From contig SVNH01000003.1 of the NCBI GenBank assembly GCA_015067005.1, positions 124,001 to 188,000 of the forward strand: a stretch of 64,000 bases of DNA, given 5' to 3'. The position numbers and the translations under genes are program-made. This document shows positions 26,101 through 35,199 of this stretch, in pieces (positions within the stretch are counted from its first letter, which is position 1; each line of letters begins with the position of its first letter). The notes under the pieces are model-generated. The model saw only the letters and a list, made by a program, of their open reading frames with translations, was not told where the DNA came from and ran no database searches. Source of the stretch: Ruminococcus flavefaciens. Its GTDB lineage: Bacteria > Bacillota > Clostridia > Oscillospirales > Ruminococcaceae.

Positions 26101-27051
26101 TCTTCCACTTACGAGAAGGGACGCCTTGCCATCATAGTAGTTCTTGTTATCTACTGAAACAGTTGCATCGCCTCTGCCTTTGAAATCACCCTTGCCTGAT
26201 TCAAAGCCTTCACTGATGTAGTTACCGTCAGAATCAGGATCCGGAGCAGTTGCAGGCTCTGTCGTTACATCAGGAATATCGCCTTTGTATGTGATGATAT
26301 TCTTCTTAACGTTAGCCTGACCGTCGCTCTCCCAACCTTCAACGTTGAAAGCAACTTCATAGAAGTCACCCATCTTCATACCAAGCTTTTCCCAAGCCTC
26401 AAAGTGCTTGTAAATGCTGATAGTACCAGATGTTCTTGTATTTTTACGAACACTTATATACTGTGTGAAAGGTCCGTTCTGGTTGGTGATGTTGTATGAA
26501 TTCATTGGGTTTTTGAGAATATCATAATCGCTTCCGTCGATGTTGACAGTTCCCATATACTCTGTATTGCCGCCAGCTCTCGGAACCCAGTTCTTCCAGT
26601 CCTCGATGATGTAGAACTCAACGAGCGGATCTTCTGTCCAGCCGTAGATACAAATACGAGAGTTACCTGAGCTGCCTGCTGACCAGTCACAGTCAAACTG
26701 GCAAGTAAAGTTACCATAATCCTGCCAGTGCTTTCCGGTATGTCTTCCGTAGAAAAGACCGCGGCGGGCAAGGAAGTTTCCTCTTGAGCCGTTAGGACCG
26801 CACTGCCACTTTGTGCTGAATCCGCCGCCTTCATCTGCAAGAGTCATAGTAGACGAATTTGGTGTGTCAGCCTGCCATATCTCATGATGGTAATCGTTAT
26901 ACCAATCAGTCTCCTGTGTATGGCCAGGACTTGTGGTAAGCGTCTTAGCTGCTTCAGCTTTCATCTCTTTTGCCACGAAAGGGACAGATGAGAAAACCAG
27001 AAAGCCGGCAACAACAGTGCTTAGCGCACGTTTGAATATGCCATTCTTCAT
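23164..27051 (-). CDS. Cellulosomal GH11-CBM22-GH10-dockerin-CBM22-CE4 xylanase/esterase
   Basis: About 1295 residues, secreted (signal peptide residues 1-35). Domains in order: GH11 (about 40-255) with nucleophile region DPLVEFYIIED and acid/base VEGWESDG; CBM22 (about 280-420); GH10 (about 450-780) with acid/base in YAYDVANECF and nucleophile in EIHVTELDI; a Pro/Thr/Glu linker; type I dockerin (about 815-885, GDANNDGSVDMSDVVMV and ADVDNTEGVTANDALLI); a second CBM22 (about 918-1055); CE4 deacetylase (about 1090-1288) with SFDDG and NHTVSHPYL. It cuts the xylan backbone with two folds and removes acetyl groups, docked to a scaffoldin. Of three close ATGs I chose 27051, where GAGG has proper spacing; the frame opens at 27060. 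This architecture is known from R. flavefaciens-type cellulosomes. Confidence 0.93.
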   Translation of the reverse strand: MKNGIFKRALSTVVAGFLVFSSVPFVAKEMKAEAAKTLTTSPGHTQETDWYNDYHHEIWQADTPNSSTMTLADEGGGFSTKWQCGPNGSRGNFLARRGLFYGRHTGKHWQDYGNFTCQFDCDWSAGSSGNSRICIYGWTEDPLVEFYIIEDWKNWVPRAGGNTEYMGTVNIDGSDYDILKNPMNSYNITNQNGPFTQYISVRKNTRTSGTISIYKHFEAWEKLGMKMGDFYEVAFNVEGWESDGQANVKKNIITYKGDIPDVTTEPATAPDPDSDGNYISEGFESGKGDFKGRGDATVSVDNKNYYDGKASLLVSGRTQNWHGGAIELDSSTFVPGNTYSISAAALQKSGSTKDLKLTLEYTAGDQDWKEVASADAKSGEWTKLENTEFTIPSGASKMTLYIESSDENIDINIDNVQISKEGKASSVKTGGGTVDSSSTPDPDPKNNTEETLKNVFAKYFKFGTAVSENEVKQHGDFIKKHFNSITPENELKPQYILDQTASQQKGNNVNPQVSLPSSARTILDFAVNNNIPVRGHTLIWHSQTPAWLFKENFSDNGATVSKEVMDQRIKNYIKNVFDMLKKEYPTLNLYAYDVANECFSDNYKGFREAGWDQRNGQSPWMLIYNDDSFLVTAFAAAKEYAPKGCKLFYNDYNEYYDKLDPIYNLCSKLYKNGTLDGVGMQSHLGTSQPSVDKYETALKKYASIGCEIHVTELDITKDNGASDSQQATSYKNIVNAIKNCDNVTSLTVWGTNDNMSWRRNQQPLLFNGSYQPKEAYNAIIALVPQSEWGPDDDPQPTSEDPTEEPTEEPTGVQPTKAGDANNDGSVDMSDVVMVMQYALNPGKYGVGKQDGITEIGLANADVDNTEGVTANDALLIQKYTLHLLDELTNPHAQKKTNNVTTSSTTTTATVTTAADANYFKSSFNSDSDGWSGRGDASVAVNKDNYYSGNGSIKVTGRTKDWNGAAIALDSSYKAGETYSFSAAVLQKAKESDTFNITLQYNDSTGTESYDNIATVKANKNTWTKLENTNYTIPAGATDLIIYIETAESTIDFFVDEAAVSAAGTKSAVTTGSGTVAEEPEVISQVDPAKPMIAISFDDGCSPANNKRIVDALTEQGFHATFFYVSNWSQGAENQAEIKYAYSKGMEIANHTVSHPYLSQKSSSEIRQEADGCHNYLKSVIGAEPSKLLRLPYLDQGGAVKSTLTDYGLVTDAIDTEDYKDQTSTAQIVQTIKNAMANGSGNGAVVLCHETKDKTAAAIEQLAPYIKEQGWQIVTISEMFEAKGKSIPYGQIITRV

Positions 27052-27084
27052 GAGCATCATTCCTCACTTTCAAAAATAAATAAA

Positions 27085-27158
27085 TATAATGAATATCATG
27101 TGGGCAACAGAAAAGCATAGCGCCTTGAGCGTTACGTCCCGCCTTTTCTGATGCTTCT
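27085..27158 (-). promoter_or_regulatory. Possible structured 5' leader of the xylanase mRNA
   Basis: In the leader, CAGAAAAG and CTTTTCTG form an 8-bp stem around GCGGGACGTAACGCTCAAGG. An alternative pairing of AGAAGCAT with ATGCTTTTCT competes for the same bases. The GGGACGTAACGC core is reminiscent of the c-di-GMP-I riboswitch (GGGACGCAAAGC), but the other conserved parts are not evident. Treat as a candidate only. Confidence 0.3.
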
Positions 27159-27164
27159 ATGGTT

Positions 27165-27193
27165 ATTTTATTACATTTTTGTGAACATTTCAA
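27165..27193 (-). promoter_or_regulatory. Probable xylanase promoter
   Basis: Minus strand: TTGAAA (27193-27188), 17 bases, TAAAAT (27170-27165), about 100 bases before the start codon. Upstream, from 27200 to 27420, I see only AT-rich sequence with no gene. Confidence 0.55.
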
Positions 27194-27420
27194 GTCGTTT
27201 ATTGCTAAGAATAATTATACCAATCAAATTTTGCTATTACTTTACATATAAAGCTGCGGTATTCCAAATGTACTGTTTTGGTGCTATTTTACGCCAATTG
27301 TGGATATTAATTTTGTGCCGTGAGCATAAATCGACCGCAATTTTTGAGTGCTTTTACAAGATAATCGCAATATACAACCATTAATATAGTAAATCAGATA
27401 AACTTTCAGTATAAAGATAT

Positions 27421-27442
27421 AAGGCAGTCCTAAAACTGCCTT
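27421..27442 (-). terminator. Terminator after hflX
   Basis: AAGGCAGT (27421-27428) pairs with ACTGCCTT (27435-27442) just past the hflX stop; the U-tract on the minus strand is interrupted (ATATCTTT). Confidence 0.6.
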
Positions 27443-27450
27443 ACGTGTTA

Positions 27451-28704
27451 CTATTCAGAGCAGACCATAGGCTCTGCTTCTTTGATGAGTTTTACGTCAA
27501 CAAGTGCGTCAATGAGAGTTCCGTCAGGAAGATATTCCTCCGAAAACACCTTGCCTTCCTGACGTATCCTGCCTATGAAAGCGGTCTTGTCATAAGGCAC
27601 AAGCAGCTTCATACGCCTTGCGGTTTCCGGAAGATTCTCCGAAATACATCTGAGCAGTTTGTCGAATCCGCTGTGATGCCTTGCACTTATTATAACTGTA
27701 TTGCTGTCCTCAAATATCATGTCAGGATAGAGTGCAGCATCTGATTTGTTCATTACATTTATCTTTGGTATACTTCCGCAGCCGAGTTCTTCGAGAAGCT
27801 TCTCAGTTACTTCCGCCTGACGCTCACGTTCAGGCGATGAAAGATCCTGAACATTCAGTATCACATCAGCCGCAGCAGCCTCCTCAAGCGTTGACTTGAA
27901 CGCTTCAACGAGATCGTGCGGAAGTCGGCGTATAAGTCCGACCGTGTCTATAAGCATAACGCTTCTGCCGTCCGGAAGCTCGATTGACCGCGAAGTTATA
28001 TCAAGGGTTGCAAACAGCTTGTTCTCCGCAAGAACTCCAGCGTCTGTAAGAGCGTTGAGCAGCGTAGACTTGCCAACGTTAGTATATCCGACTATCGCCG
28101 CACATAATACGCCGTCCTTTTTGCGTCGTGAACGTGAGAATTCTCGGTGCTTCTTCAATTCTTCGAGTTCAGCTTCAAGATAGGATATGCGCTTTCTTAT
28201 GTGGCGCTTATCCGATTCAAGCTTTGTCTCACCGGGACCTCTTGTACCTATTCCGCCTCCGAGACGTGAAAGCGCTGTTCCCATTCCGGTAAGCCTCGGC
28301 AGACGGTATTTCTGCTGTGCAAGCTCCACTTGCAGCTTACCTTCTTTGGTTCGTGCCCGCTGTGCAAAAATGTCCAGTATCAGAGTAGTTCGGTCTATGA
28401 CGCGGACATCGAGTATATCCTCGATATTTCGCACCTGAACACCTGTGAGTTCATGGTCAAATATGACGAGTTCAGCTTCAAGCACATCAAGCTGCTCTTT
28501 CAGTTCCTCAAGTCTGCCGGCACCCATACAGGTAGCAGGATCATAAGTCGGACGCCGCTGTATGACCTTTCCGACTACCTCTGCATTAGCAGTTGAAGCA
28601 AGTTCTGCAAGTTCATCTATTGAGACCTCCGCGTCAAATTCCCCGGTGTCCACACAGGCGAGGACAGCTTTGACCGGAAGCTCTTCAGTTTTGTTTTCGT
28701 ACAT
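27451..28704 (-). CDS. hflX: Ribosome-associated GTPase HflX
   Basis: 417 residues. HflX splits stalled ribosomes. The N-terminal nucleotide-binding part has GKVIQRRPTYDPATCMGAGRLEEL; a Gly-rich linker SRLGGGIGTRGPGETKLE leads to a coiled helix and the G domain with G1 AIVGYTNVGKSTLLNAL near 200, DTVGLIRRLPHDLVEAFKSTLEE (G3 and specificity loop) near 248, and NKSD (G4) near 315. AAAGGA precedes the ATG. It follows secA by 66 bp across a terminator. Confidence 0.93.
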   Translation of the reverse strand: MYENKTEELPVKAVLACVDTGEFDAEVSIDELAELASTANAEVVGKVIQRRPTYDPATCMGAGRLEELKEQLDVLEAELVIFDHELTGVQVRNIEDILDVRVIDRTTLILDIFAQRARTKEGKLQVELAQQKYRLPRLTGMGTALSRLGGGIGTRGPGETKLESDKRHIRKRISYLEAELEELKKHREFSRSRRKKDGVLCAAIVGYTNVGKSTLLNALTDAGVLAENKLFATLDITSRSIELPDGRSVMLIDTVGLIRRLPHDLVEAFKSTLEEAAAADVILNVQDLSSPERERQAEVTEKLLEELGCGSIPKINVMNKSDAALYPDMIFEDSNTVIISARHHSGFDKLLRCISENLPETARRMKLLVPYDKTAFIGRIRQEGKVFSEEYLPDGTLIDALVDVKLIKEAEPMVCSE

Positions 28705-28740
28705 ATTATTCCTTTCGTGGTATCCCAGCCGATTTACAAC

Positions 28741-28767
28741 AAAGGGCAGCCGAAGCTGCCCCTATAA
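28741..28767 (-). terminator. Terminator between secA and hflX
   Basis: On the minus strand AGGGGCAGC, TTCG, GCTGCCCTT: a strong stem with a UUCG tetraloop and a short U-tract. Confidence 0.7.
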
Positions 28768-28769
28768 AA

Positions 28770-31526
28770 TTACTTGTTTTCTTTGTTCTTACAGCACTTC
28801 TTGTACTTCTTGCCGCTTCCGCACGGACAAGGATCGTTATCCCCGACCTTGTGCTTAGCCTTTGCAGGCTCAGAGAAGCTGCCGTCACCTGCTCCGGCGT
28901 TCGGAGCATCCGGCTTAGCGACCTGTTCTCTTTCAGGTGCTTCATTCTTCTGAAGTCTTACTGTAAGGAGCATACGGATAGTATCCTCACGGATAGCCTC
29001 TACCATTGCATCGAACATCTCGAAGCCTTCATAACGATACTCAATAACAGGGTTCTTCTGACCGTATGAACGAAGTCCGATACCCTTCTTGAGCTCTTCC
29101 ATATCATCGATATGTGCCATCCACTTTGTATCAACGACCTTGAGAAGGATAACTCTTTCAAGCTCACGCATAACATCAGAACCGTATTCAGCTTCCTTAG
29201 CCTGATAGAGTTCTCCTGCCTTTGCGTTGAGAGCGTTTATGATGTCTTCCTTAGTAACGCTTGCGAGATCATCATCCTCAAAAGCGAGATCCTCAGGTCC
29301 GATGAGCCAGCCGAGGAAGTGGTCTTTAAGTCCAACGAGGTTCCACTCGTCCTTGACATCCTCATCAACAAGGTAAGAATTTACAGTTGATGTAATGAGG
29401 TCTTCCATCATCTTGAGAATGCTCTCGTGGAGATCCTCACCGTCAAGAACCTGTGCTCTCTGCTTATAGATGATCTCACGCTGTGTATTCATAACGTCAT
29501 CATAGTTGAGGACGTTCTTTCTGATGCTGAAGTTGTTGCCCTCGACCTTCTTCTGTGAAGACTCGATGATACGTGTAAGAAGCTTGCTCTCGATAGGCAT
29601 ATCCTCTGCGACATTAAGTGTACGCATGAGGTTTTCAAGACGATCGCCTGCGAAGATACGCATAAGATCATCCTCAACTGAGAGGAAGAAGCAGCTTTCA
29701 CCCTCATCGCCCTGACGTCCTGAACGTCCGCGGAGCTGGTTGTCGATACGGCGTGATTCATGACGCTCTGTACCGAGGATATAAAGTCCGCCGGCTTCCT
29801 TGACTGCAACAGCCTTTTCCTTTACCTCTGCATTGAATTTATCGTAATACTCACGGTATTTCTTTCTTGCATCGAGGATATTCTGATCGTCTGTATCAGC
29901 AAATCCGATAGCAGCTGTGATAAGATCCTCGTCCATGCCGTCCTTTCTCAGGGCTGCTCTTGCAAGGAATTCAGCGTTACCGCCGAGCATGATATCGGTA
30001 CCACGTCCAGCCATATTGGTAGCGATAGTAACAGCGCCATACTTACCAGCCTGTGCAACGATCTCGGCTTCCTTAGCGTGCTGCTTAGCGTTGAGGACTT
30101 CATGCTTGATTCCCTTTCTCTTGAGCATAGCAGAGAGAAGCTCTGATTTCTCGATAGATACCGTACCTACAAGGATAGGCTGTCCCTTTGCATGGCACTC
30201 AACGATCTTCTCGATGATAGCAGCATATTTGCCCTTTTCTGAGCTGTATACCTGATCGTTGTGGTCGATACGGATAACAGGCTTGTTTGTAGGGATAGAG
30301 ATAACATCGAGCTTGTAGATCTCCTTGAATTCGTCCTCTTCTGTCATAGCAGTACCGGTCATACCGGAAAGCTTTGTGTAGAGACGGAAGAAGTTCTGGA
30401 AAGTGATAGTTGCAAGAGTTTTTGATTCGCTCTTGATCTTAACGCCTTCCTTAGCCTCGATAGCCTGATGCAGACCGTCGTTGAAACGGCGTCCCATCAT
30501 AAGACGTCCGGTGAATTCATCAACGATGATGATCTCGCCGTCCTTGACAACGTAGTCAATATCATTTCTCATAACGCCGTTAGCCTTGATAGCCTGATTT
30601 ATGTGGTGGAGAAGAGTCATATTCTCGGAATCCATGAGGTTCTCGACACGGAATGCCTCTTCTGCCTTTTTAACACCGCGCTGTGTGATAGTTGCGGTCT
30701 TTGCTTTTTCGTCGATAATGTAGTCAGCAGTCTCGTTTGCTTCATCCTGATCTATCTTATCATCCATTTCAACGACAGTTGTTGATGTAAGAGTCTTAGC
30801 GAAACGGTCAACGATAGTGTAGAGGTCTGTTGACTTGTCGCCGCGTCCGGAAATAATAAGCGGAGTACGTGCTTCGTCTATGAGGATAGAGTCGACCTCG
30901 TCCACGATTGCGAAGTTAGGTGCTCTCTGAACACGCTCTTCCTTATGAGTTACCATGTTGTCACGGAGGTAGTCGAAACCGAGCTCATTATTTGTTGCAT
31001 ATGTAACATCGCAGTTATAAGCTGCACGTCTCTCGTCATTGTTAAGACCGTGAAGGATACATCCTACTGTAAGTCCGAGCCAGCGAAGCACCTTGCCCAT
31101 TTCTTCAGCCTGTGTCTTAGCGAGGTAATCATTTACGGTTACAACGTGAACACCGAGTCCTGAAAGAGCGTTAAGGTATGAAGCAACGCAGGCAACGAGA
31201 GTTTTACCTTCACCGGTCTTCATTTCAGCGATACGTCCCTGATGAAGAACGATAGCACCTATTATCTGTACCGGATAAGGCTTCTTTTCAAGAACACGCC
31301 AAGCTGCTTCTCTTACAGTTGCAAGAGCCTCAGGGAGAATGTCGTCAAGAGATTCACCGTCTGCAAGTCTGTCCTTGAATTCAGCGGTCTTTGCCTTGAG
31401 GTCGGCATCTGAAAGTGCCTGATACTCCTCATCAAGTTCCAGAACTTTATTCTTTATCGGTGCTATGCGCTTGAGTTCTCTGTTACTGTAAGCGTTAGCG
31501 CCGAACACATTCTTAAATAACCCCAT
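28770..31526 (-). CDS. secA: Preprotein translocase ATPase SecA
   Basis: 918 residues. SecA drives Sec-dependent export, needed here for the cellulosomal proteins and lipoproteins. Walker A is [10 protein letters not shown] near residue 100; [19 protein letters not shown] near 208 is the DEAD-box strand; [16 protein letters not shown] near 490 and [13 protein letters not shown] near 600 are motifs V and VI. The C-terminus ends in [13 protein letters not shown], the zinc-binding SecB-interaction tail. GAAGGT precedes the ATG. A consensus promoter lies at 31626-31654. Confidence 0.96.
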   Translation of the reverse strand: MGLFKNVFGANAYSNRELKRIAPIKNKVLELDEEYQALSDADLKAKTAEFKDRLADGESLDDILPEALATVREAAWRVLEKKPYPVQIIGAIVLHQGRIAEMKTGEGKTLVACVASYLNALSGLGVHVVTVNDYLAKTQAEEMGKVLRWLGLTVGCILHGLNNDERRAAYNCDVTYATNNELGFDYLRDNMVTHKEERVQRAPNFAIVDEVDSILIDEARTPLIISGRGDKSTDLYTIVDRFAKTLTSTTVVEMDDKIDQDEANETADYIIDEKAKTATITQRGVKKAEEAFRVENLMDSENMTLLHHINQAIKANGVMRNDIDYVVKDGEIIIVDEFTGRLMMGRRFNDGLHQAIEAKEGVKIKSESKTLATITFQNFFRLYTKLSGMTGTAMTEEDEFKEIYKLDVISIPTNKPVIRIDHNDQVYSSEKGKYAAIIEKIVECHAKGQPILVGTVSIEKSELLSAMLKRKGIKHEVLNAKQHAKEAEIVAQAGKYGAVTIATNMAGRGTDIMLGGNAEFLARAALRKDGMDEDLITAAIGFADTDDQNILDARKKYREYYDKFNAEVKEKAVAVKEAGGLYILGTERHESRRIDNQLRGRSGRQGDEGESCFFLSVEDDLMRIFAGDRLENLMRTLNVAEDMPIESKLLTRIIESSQKKVEGNNFSIRKNVLNYDDVMNTQREIIYKQRAQVLDGEDLHESILKMMEDLITSTVNSYLVDEDVKDEWNLVGLKDHFLGWLIGPEDLAFEDDDLASVTKEDIINALNAKAGELYQAKEAEYGSDVMRELERVILLKVVDTKWMAHIDDMEELKKGIGLRSYGQKNPVIEYRYEGFEMFDAMVEAIREDTIRMLLTVRLQKNEAPEREQVAKPDAPNAGAGDGSFSEPAKAKHKVGDNDPCPCGSGKKYKKCCKNKENK

Positions 31527-31625
31527 GTGTATACCTTCTTTACGTTTATTTATGCCAATCTATAACCGCAGAGACATCTTCTCTTACTTTTATAAGCACT
31601 GCATAGATATAAATACATACAATAT

Positions 31626-31654
31626 ATTTTACTACAAATTCGTTTTTTTGTCAA
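31626..31654 (-). promoter_or_regulatory. secA promoter
   Basis: Minus strand: TTGACA (31654-31649), 17 bases, TAAAAT (31631-31626), about 100 bases before secA. Confidence 0.7.
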
Positions 31655-31688
31655 TACCCATTTTGTAGCACTTGACCAAAAGCCCTTA

Positions 31689-32336
31689 TTATCCCCTGAG
31701 AATGAATCCGACTATGTCCGCCGGAGCTTCTGCGATATAGTCAGCGCCTTCTCTTTCAAGCTCTTCCCTGCCGCGGAATCCCCACGCGCAGCCGATAGTC
31801 TCAACGCCTGCATTGCGTCCGGTCTGTATGTCAACATTGCTGTCGCCGATCATGAATACCTGATTCTTTTCATCCGGCAGACGCGAAAGAATATCGACCA
31901 ATATCTCTGTATCCGGCTTCGGCGGACGATAATCAACACCTCCAAGAACGCTCAAAAAGTCGACCTCAGGAAGCAGCTTATCAATTATCCTGACCGCAAA
32001 ATCCTGCGGTTTATTGGTCGCAACTGCAAGAACTGCTCCGGCTTTGTCAAGTTGTGCAAGAGCATCAGCCATACCGTCATAAAGTCTGGTTTTGCAGAGA
32101 TAGTTTTCAGCGTAGTTTTGCCTGAAAAGTTCATGAAGTCTGCCTGCCTCGGACTTTCTGTCCTCAGGAAGTGCCCGCTCGCAAAGCTTTCGCGCCCCGT
32201 TTCCTACCATTTTCTTATATGTATCATAATCATGCTGCGGACATCCCATTTCAGCAAGTCCGCGGTTCACAGCATCGCCGAGGTCACAAATAGTGTCGGC
32301 GATAGTACCGTCAAGATCAAAAATTGCAGTTATCAT
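31689..32336 (-). CDS. Phosphoglycolate-phosphatase-like HAD hydrolase
   Basis: 215 residues. The HAD nucleophile motif is AIFDLDGTIADTICDL at the N-terminus; the Ser/Thr motif AVATNKPQDFA near 108; the Lys and acidic motifs in PKPDTEILVDIL and VFMIGDSNVDIQTGRNAG near 140-175. The helical cap (residues 15-85) is the Gph/PgmB subtype. It dephosphorylates small phosphometabolites such as 2-phosphoglycolate. It is the last gene of a run hslO-gph on the minus strand, 12 bp behind hslO. Confidence 0.85.
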   Translation of the reverse strand: MITAIFDLDGTIADTICDLGDAVNRGLAEMGCPQHDYDTYKKMVGNGARKLCERALPEDRKSEAGRLHELFRQNYAENYLCKTRLYDGMADALAQLDKAGAVLAVATNKPQDFAVRIIDKLLPEVDFLSVLGGVDYRPPKPDTEILVDILSRLPDEKNQVFMIGDSNVDIQTGRNAGVETIGCAWGFRGREELEREGADYIAEAPADIVGFILRG

Positions 32337-32348
32337 ATGTTTCCTCGT

Positions 32349-33221
32349 TTATTCGCTGATGAGTCTGCGTATCTCATCAGGTGTGAATATGTATTCCTTT
32401 CCGCAGAAGTGGCAGCATACCTTAGTGTCTTTGCCCTCATCCGCCATTGACTGAAGTTCGTCTTTGCCGATACTGATAAGAACGCGCTCAGTACGCTCAC
32501 GGCTGCAATCGCAGCCGTATGCCGGTTCAGCGGAATCAAGCTCGTTCGGTTCAAGACCTGCAAGAAGCATATTTGCTATCTCCTCGGGAGTTTTTCCCTC
32601 GTCCAGAAGGGCGGATACAGGCTTCATAGCAGCCACGTTCTTTTCGATAGTGTCGATGCACTTCTCATCAGCAAAAGGAAGAAGCTGAACGAGGAAGCCT
32701 CCTGCCGACCGCACAGTCAGGTCAGGATTGACGAGCACTCCAAGACTGCATACCGTAGGTATCTGCTCGCTTGTGGCATAGTACGAAGCTATGTCCTCTG
32801 CGATCTCGCCGGAAACAAGCGGTATAACACCGACATAAGGCTCTTTCAGCCCAAGATCCTTGACTACTGAAAGTGTACCGTCGCTGCCGACTGCTCCGCC
32901 TACATCGAGCTTGCCCTGAGCGTTGAGCGGTATCTCGACAACAGGATTGTTCACGCAGCTTTTAACGTTGCCCCAGCTGTCAGCAACTGCTGTAAGCTGT
33001 CCGGCAGGACCGCCGCCGTCTACACGGAGAGTTACCGTATCGCTTTCGCCCTTGAGCATATATCCCATAAGTGAAGCGGCAATGCTCAGTCTTCCGAGAC
33101 TGGCAGTCACTACCGCTGATGTCTTGTGTATCCTTTCTATTTCCGAAACTATGTCCTTAGCATCGAGGACTTCAGCAAATGCTGAGCCGTCCGCTGAAAT
33201 TGACCTGTATAACTTTCCCAT
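32349..33221 (-). CDS. hslO: Redox-regulated chaperone Hsp33
   Basis: 290 residues from the ATG at 33219-33221 (AAAGGAG upstream). The C-terminal redox switch has CDCSRERTERVL and CCHFCGKEY, the four zinc cysteines of Hsp33. The N-terminal core has LGRLSIAASLMGYMLKG and LRVDGGGPAGQLTAVAD. Oxidative unfolding activates the holdase. It is followed closely by the phosphatase gene and preceded by the methyltransferase (26 bp). Confidence 0.93.
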   Translation of the reverse strand: MGKLYRSISADGSAFAEVLDAKDIVSEIERIHKTSAVVTASLGRLSIAASLMGYMLKGESDTVTLRVDGGGPAGQLTAVADSWGNVKSCVNNPVVEIPLNAQGKLDVGGAVGSDGTLSVVKDLGLKEPYVGVIPLVSGEIAEDIASYYATSEQIPTVCSLGVLVNPDLTVRSAGGFLVQLLPFADEKCIDTIEKNVAAMKPVSALLDEGKTPEEIANMLLAGLEPNELDSAEPAYGCDCSRERTERVLISIGKDELQSMADEGKDTKVCCHFCGKEYIFTPDEIRRLISE

Positions 33222-33247
33222 TTTATACTCCTTTAAATGTAATAGCG

Positions 33248-34015
33248 TCAAAGCTGCTGTCCGCTGCGGATACACCTTGCCGCATAGACTATGCGCTGTG
33301 AATCCGGTGCAGGCGGATCGAATGTATCATCGCCGTACTTAGCCAGCATTTCAAATCCGGTCTCGCTCAGCAGACGTTCAATGTCCTCTTCCGAATATGC
33401 CTTTTCCGAAAAGCCGTCCGAGCTTCTCGACCACATACCGTTCTCTTCGCGCTCGAAGAATTCAAGATTCATTTTCACCTCGTCAGTCTCGGGAACGAGA
33501 GTATTCTCCCATACACAGAAAACATTTTCAGTCTCATAGGTGAATGTATTGTTCGCAAGAACGCTCCTGTGCTTATAGAGAGTATTAACGTCAAATATGA
33601 AAAGTCCGCCGATCTCCGAAAAAAATGCCACATTCTCAAAGGCTTTCCGGACATCATCAAGTGAAGCAAGATGATTCACACTGTCAAGCGCACATATTGC
33701 AATATCTATCGTTCCGAACATATCAAGCCTTCTCATATCCTGACAAAGATACTGTATATTCCTTCCGCTCTCGAATTTCTTATCGAGTGCGATATTCAGC
33801 ATCTCATCGGAATTGTCCACTCCCACAACATCGTATCCGAGATCCGCCATGACCTCGGATATACTTCCGGTGCCGCAGGCAAGATCAAGCAGGATGTTCT
33901 CCTTAGTCGTTTTGAATTTCTGTATTATAGCATGGAAATACTCACCGCGCTTCCTGTAATCAATGTTCGCGGTGAGTTCATCGTAATACCTTGCAAAAGT
34001 GCTGTATCCGCTCAT
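33248..34015 (-). CDS. Class I SAM-dependent methyltransferase
   Basis: 255 residues from the ATG at 34013-34015 (AAGGGGAT upstream; the longer frame runs into tgt and lacks a site). Motif I is ILLDLACGTGSISEVMADLG near residue 42, motif II DVVGVDNSDEML, then IAICALDSVNHL. YSTFARYYDELTANIDY at the start is common in this family of small-molecule or tRNA-related methyltransferases. It lies 10 bp downstream of tgt, in a tgt-methyltransferase-hslO-phosphatase run. The substrate is unknown. Confidence 0.8.
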   Translation of the reverse strand: MSGYSTFARYYDELTANIDYRKRGEYFHAIIQKFKTTKENILLDLACGTGSISEVMADLGYDVVGVDNSDEMLNIALDKKFESGRNIQYLCQDMRRLDMFGTIDIAICALDSVNHLASLDDVRKAFENVAFFSEIGGLFIFDVNTLYKHRSVLANNTFTYETENVFCVWENTLVPETDEVKMNLEFFEREENGMWSRSSDGFSEKAYSEEDIERLLSETGFEMLAKYGDDTFDPPAPDSQRIVYAARCIRSGQQL

Positions 34016-34025
34016 ACCTATCCCC

Positions 34026-35162
34026 TTAATCCTTTGCGTGTGAAGCAAGAAGCTCAGAATACTTATGTCTGAACTGCTCAAAGCGCCCTTCATCGAGTGC
34101 ATCTCTTATCTTCTCGGTGAGCGTGTTGTAGAAGTAGAGGTTATGCTGAACCGCAAGACGTCCTGCAAGCTGCTCATTAGCCTTGAAGAGATGTCTCACA
34201 TAAGCCCTTGAGAAATTGCGGCAGGTCGGACAGTCACACTGCTCATCGACCGGTCTCGGATCGGTCTCATACTTTTTATTGCTGAGGTGCATTATGCCGT
34301 TCCATGTGAATACTGTCGCATGACGCGCATTTCTGCTCGGCATTACGCAATCGAACATATCTATTCCCCTTGCAACTGCTTCGATTATATTTGAAGGGGT
34401 TCCCACTCCCATGAGGTAACGCGGCTTATTCACCGGCATATAAGGCTCTACTACGTCAATTATGCGGTACATTTCTTCGGTAGGTTCTCCGACAGCAAGT
34501 CCGCCGATAGCATAGCCGTCAAGATCAAGCTTTGCGATAGTTTCCATATGCTCAATGCGTATATCGTCATATGTAGAGCCCTGACCGATGCCGAAAAGCA
34601 TCTGCTTTTTATTAATAGTATCCGGGAGGCTGTTCAGTCTTGCCATTTCTTCCCTGCATCTTATGAGCCAGCGTGTAGTACGATCAACAGAAGCCTGAAC
34701 GTATTCTCTCGGGGCAGGATTCTCCACGCACTCGTCAAAAGCCATAGCGATAGTCGAGCCGAGATTTGACTGTATCTGCATACTCTCCTCAGGTCCCATA
34801 AAAATACGTCTGCCGTCGATATGTGAAGCGAAATAAACGCCTTCCTCCTTTATCTTACGCAGCTTTGCAAGTGAAAACACCTGAAATCCGCCGCTGTCGG
34901 TAAGGATAGGCTTATCCCAGTTCATAAACCTGTGCAGTCCGCCCATCTGCTTTATGACATGATCTCCGGGACGCAGATGAAGGTGATAAGTATTGCACAG
35001 CTCGACCTGCGTTTTTAGTCCCTTGAGGTCTACCGATGAGATGCCGCCTTTTATAGCGGCAGCAGTTCCGACGTTCATGAAGCAGGGTGTCTGGAATGTT
35101 CCGTGCACAGTCTCGAACTGACCTCTGCGGGCTTTGTTTTCAGTTTTGAAAAGAGTAAACAT
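34026..35162 (-). CDS. tgt: tRNA-guanine transglycosylase (queuine/preQ1)
   Basis: 378 residues. Exchanges guanine-34 of GUN-anticodon tRNAs for preQ1. Motifs: ILTDSGGFQVFSLAKL near 88 (catalytic Asp), DECVENPAPREY near 142, GYAIGGLAVGEP near 218, FDCVMPSRNARHATVFT near 265 (nucleophile Asp), and the zinc site CDCPTCRNFSRAYVRHL near 310-330. It forms a queuosine unit with queA upstream, with a PAS-domain gene between them. Confidence 0.95.
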   Translation of the reverse strand: MFTLFKTENKARRGQFETVHGTFQTPCFMNVGTAAAIKGGISSVDLKGLKTQVELCNTYHLHLRPGDHVIKQMGGLHRFMNWDKPILTDSGGFQVFSLAKLRKIKEEGVYFASHIDGRRIFMGPEESMQIQSNLGSTIAMAFDECVENPAPREYVQASVDRTTRWLIRCREEMARLNSLPDTINKKQMLFGIGQGSTYDDIRIEHMETIAKLDLDGYAIGGLAVGEPTEEMYRIIDVVEPYMPVNKPRYLMGVGTPSNIIEAVARGIDMFDCVMPSRNARHATVFTWNGIMHLSNKKYETDPRPVDEQCDCPTCRNFSRAYVRHLFKANEQLAGRLAVQHNLYFYNTLTEKIRDALDEGRFEQFRHKYSELLASHAKD

Positions 35163-35199
35163 AAAACCTCCGTTTTATTTGTAAGTATTCAGCCGGAAA

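Noticed and set aside
27085..27158. Firm c-di-GMP riboswitch call
   Set aside because: Only the GGGACG-like core matches; the flanking stems and receptor do not, so it is kept as a candidate only.
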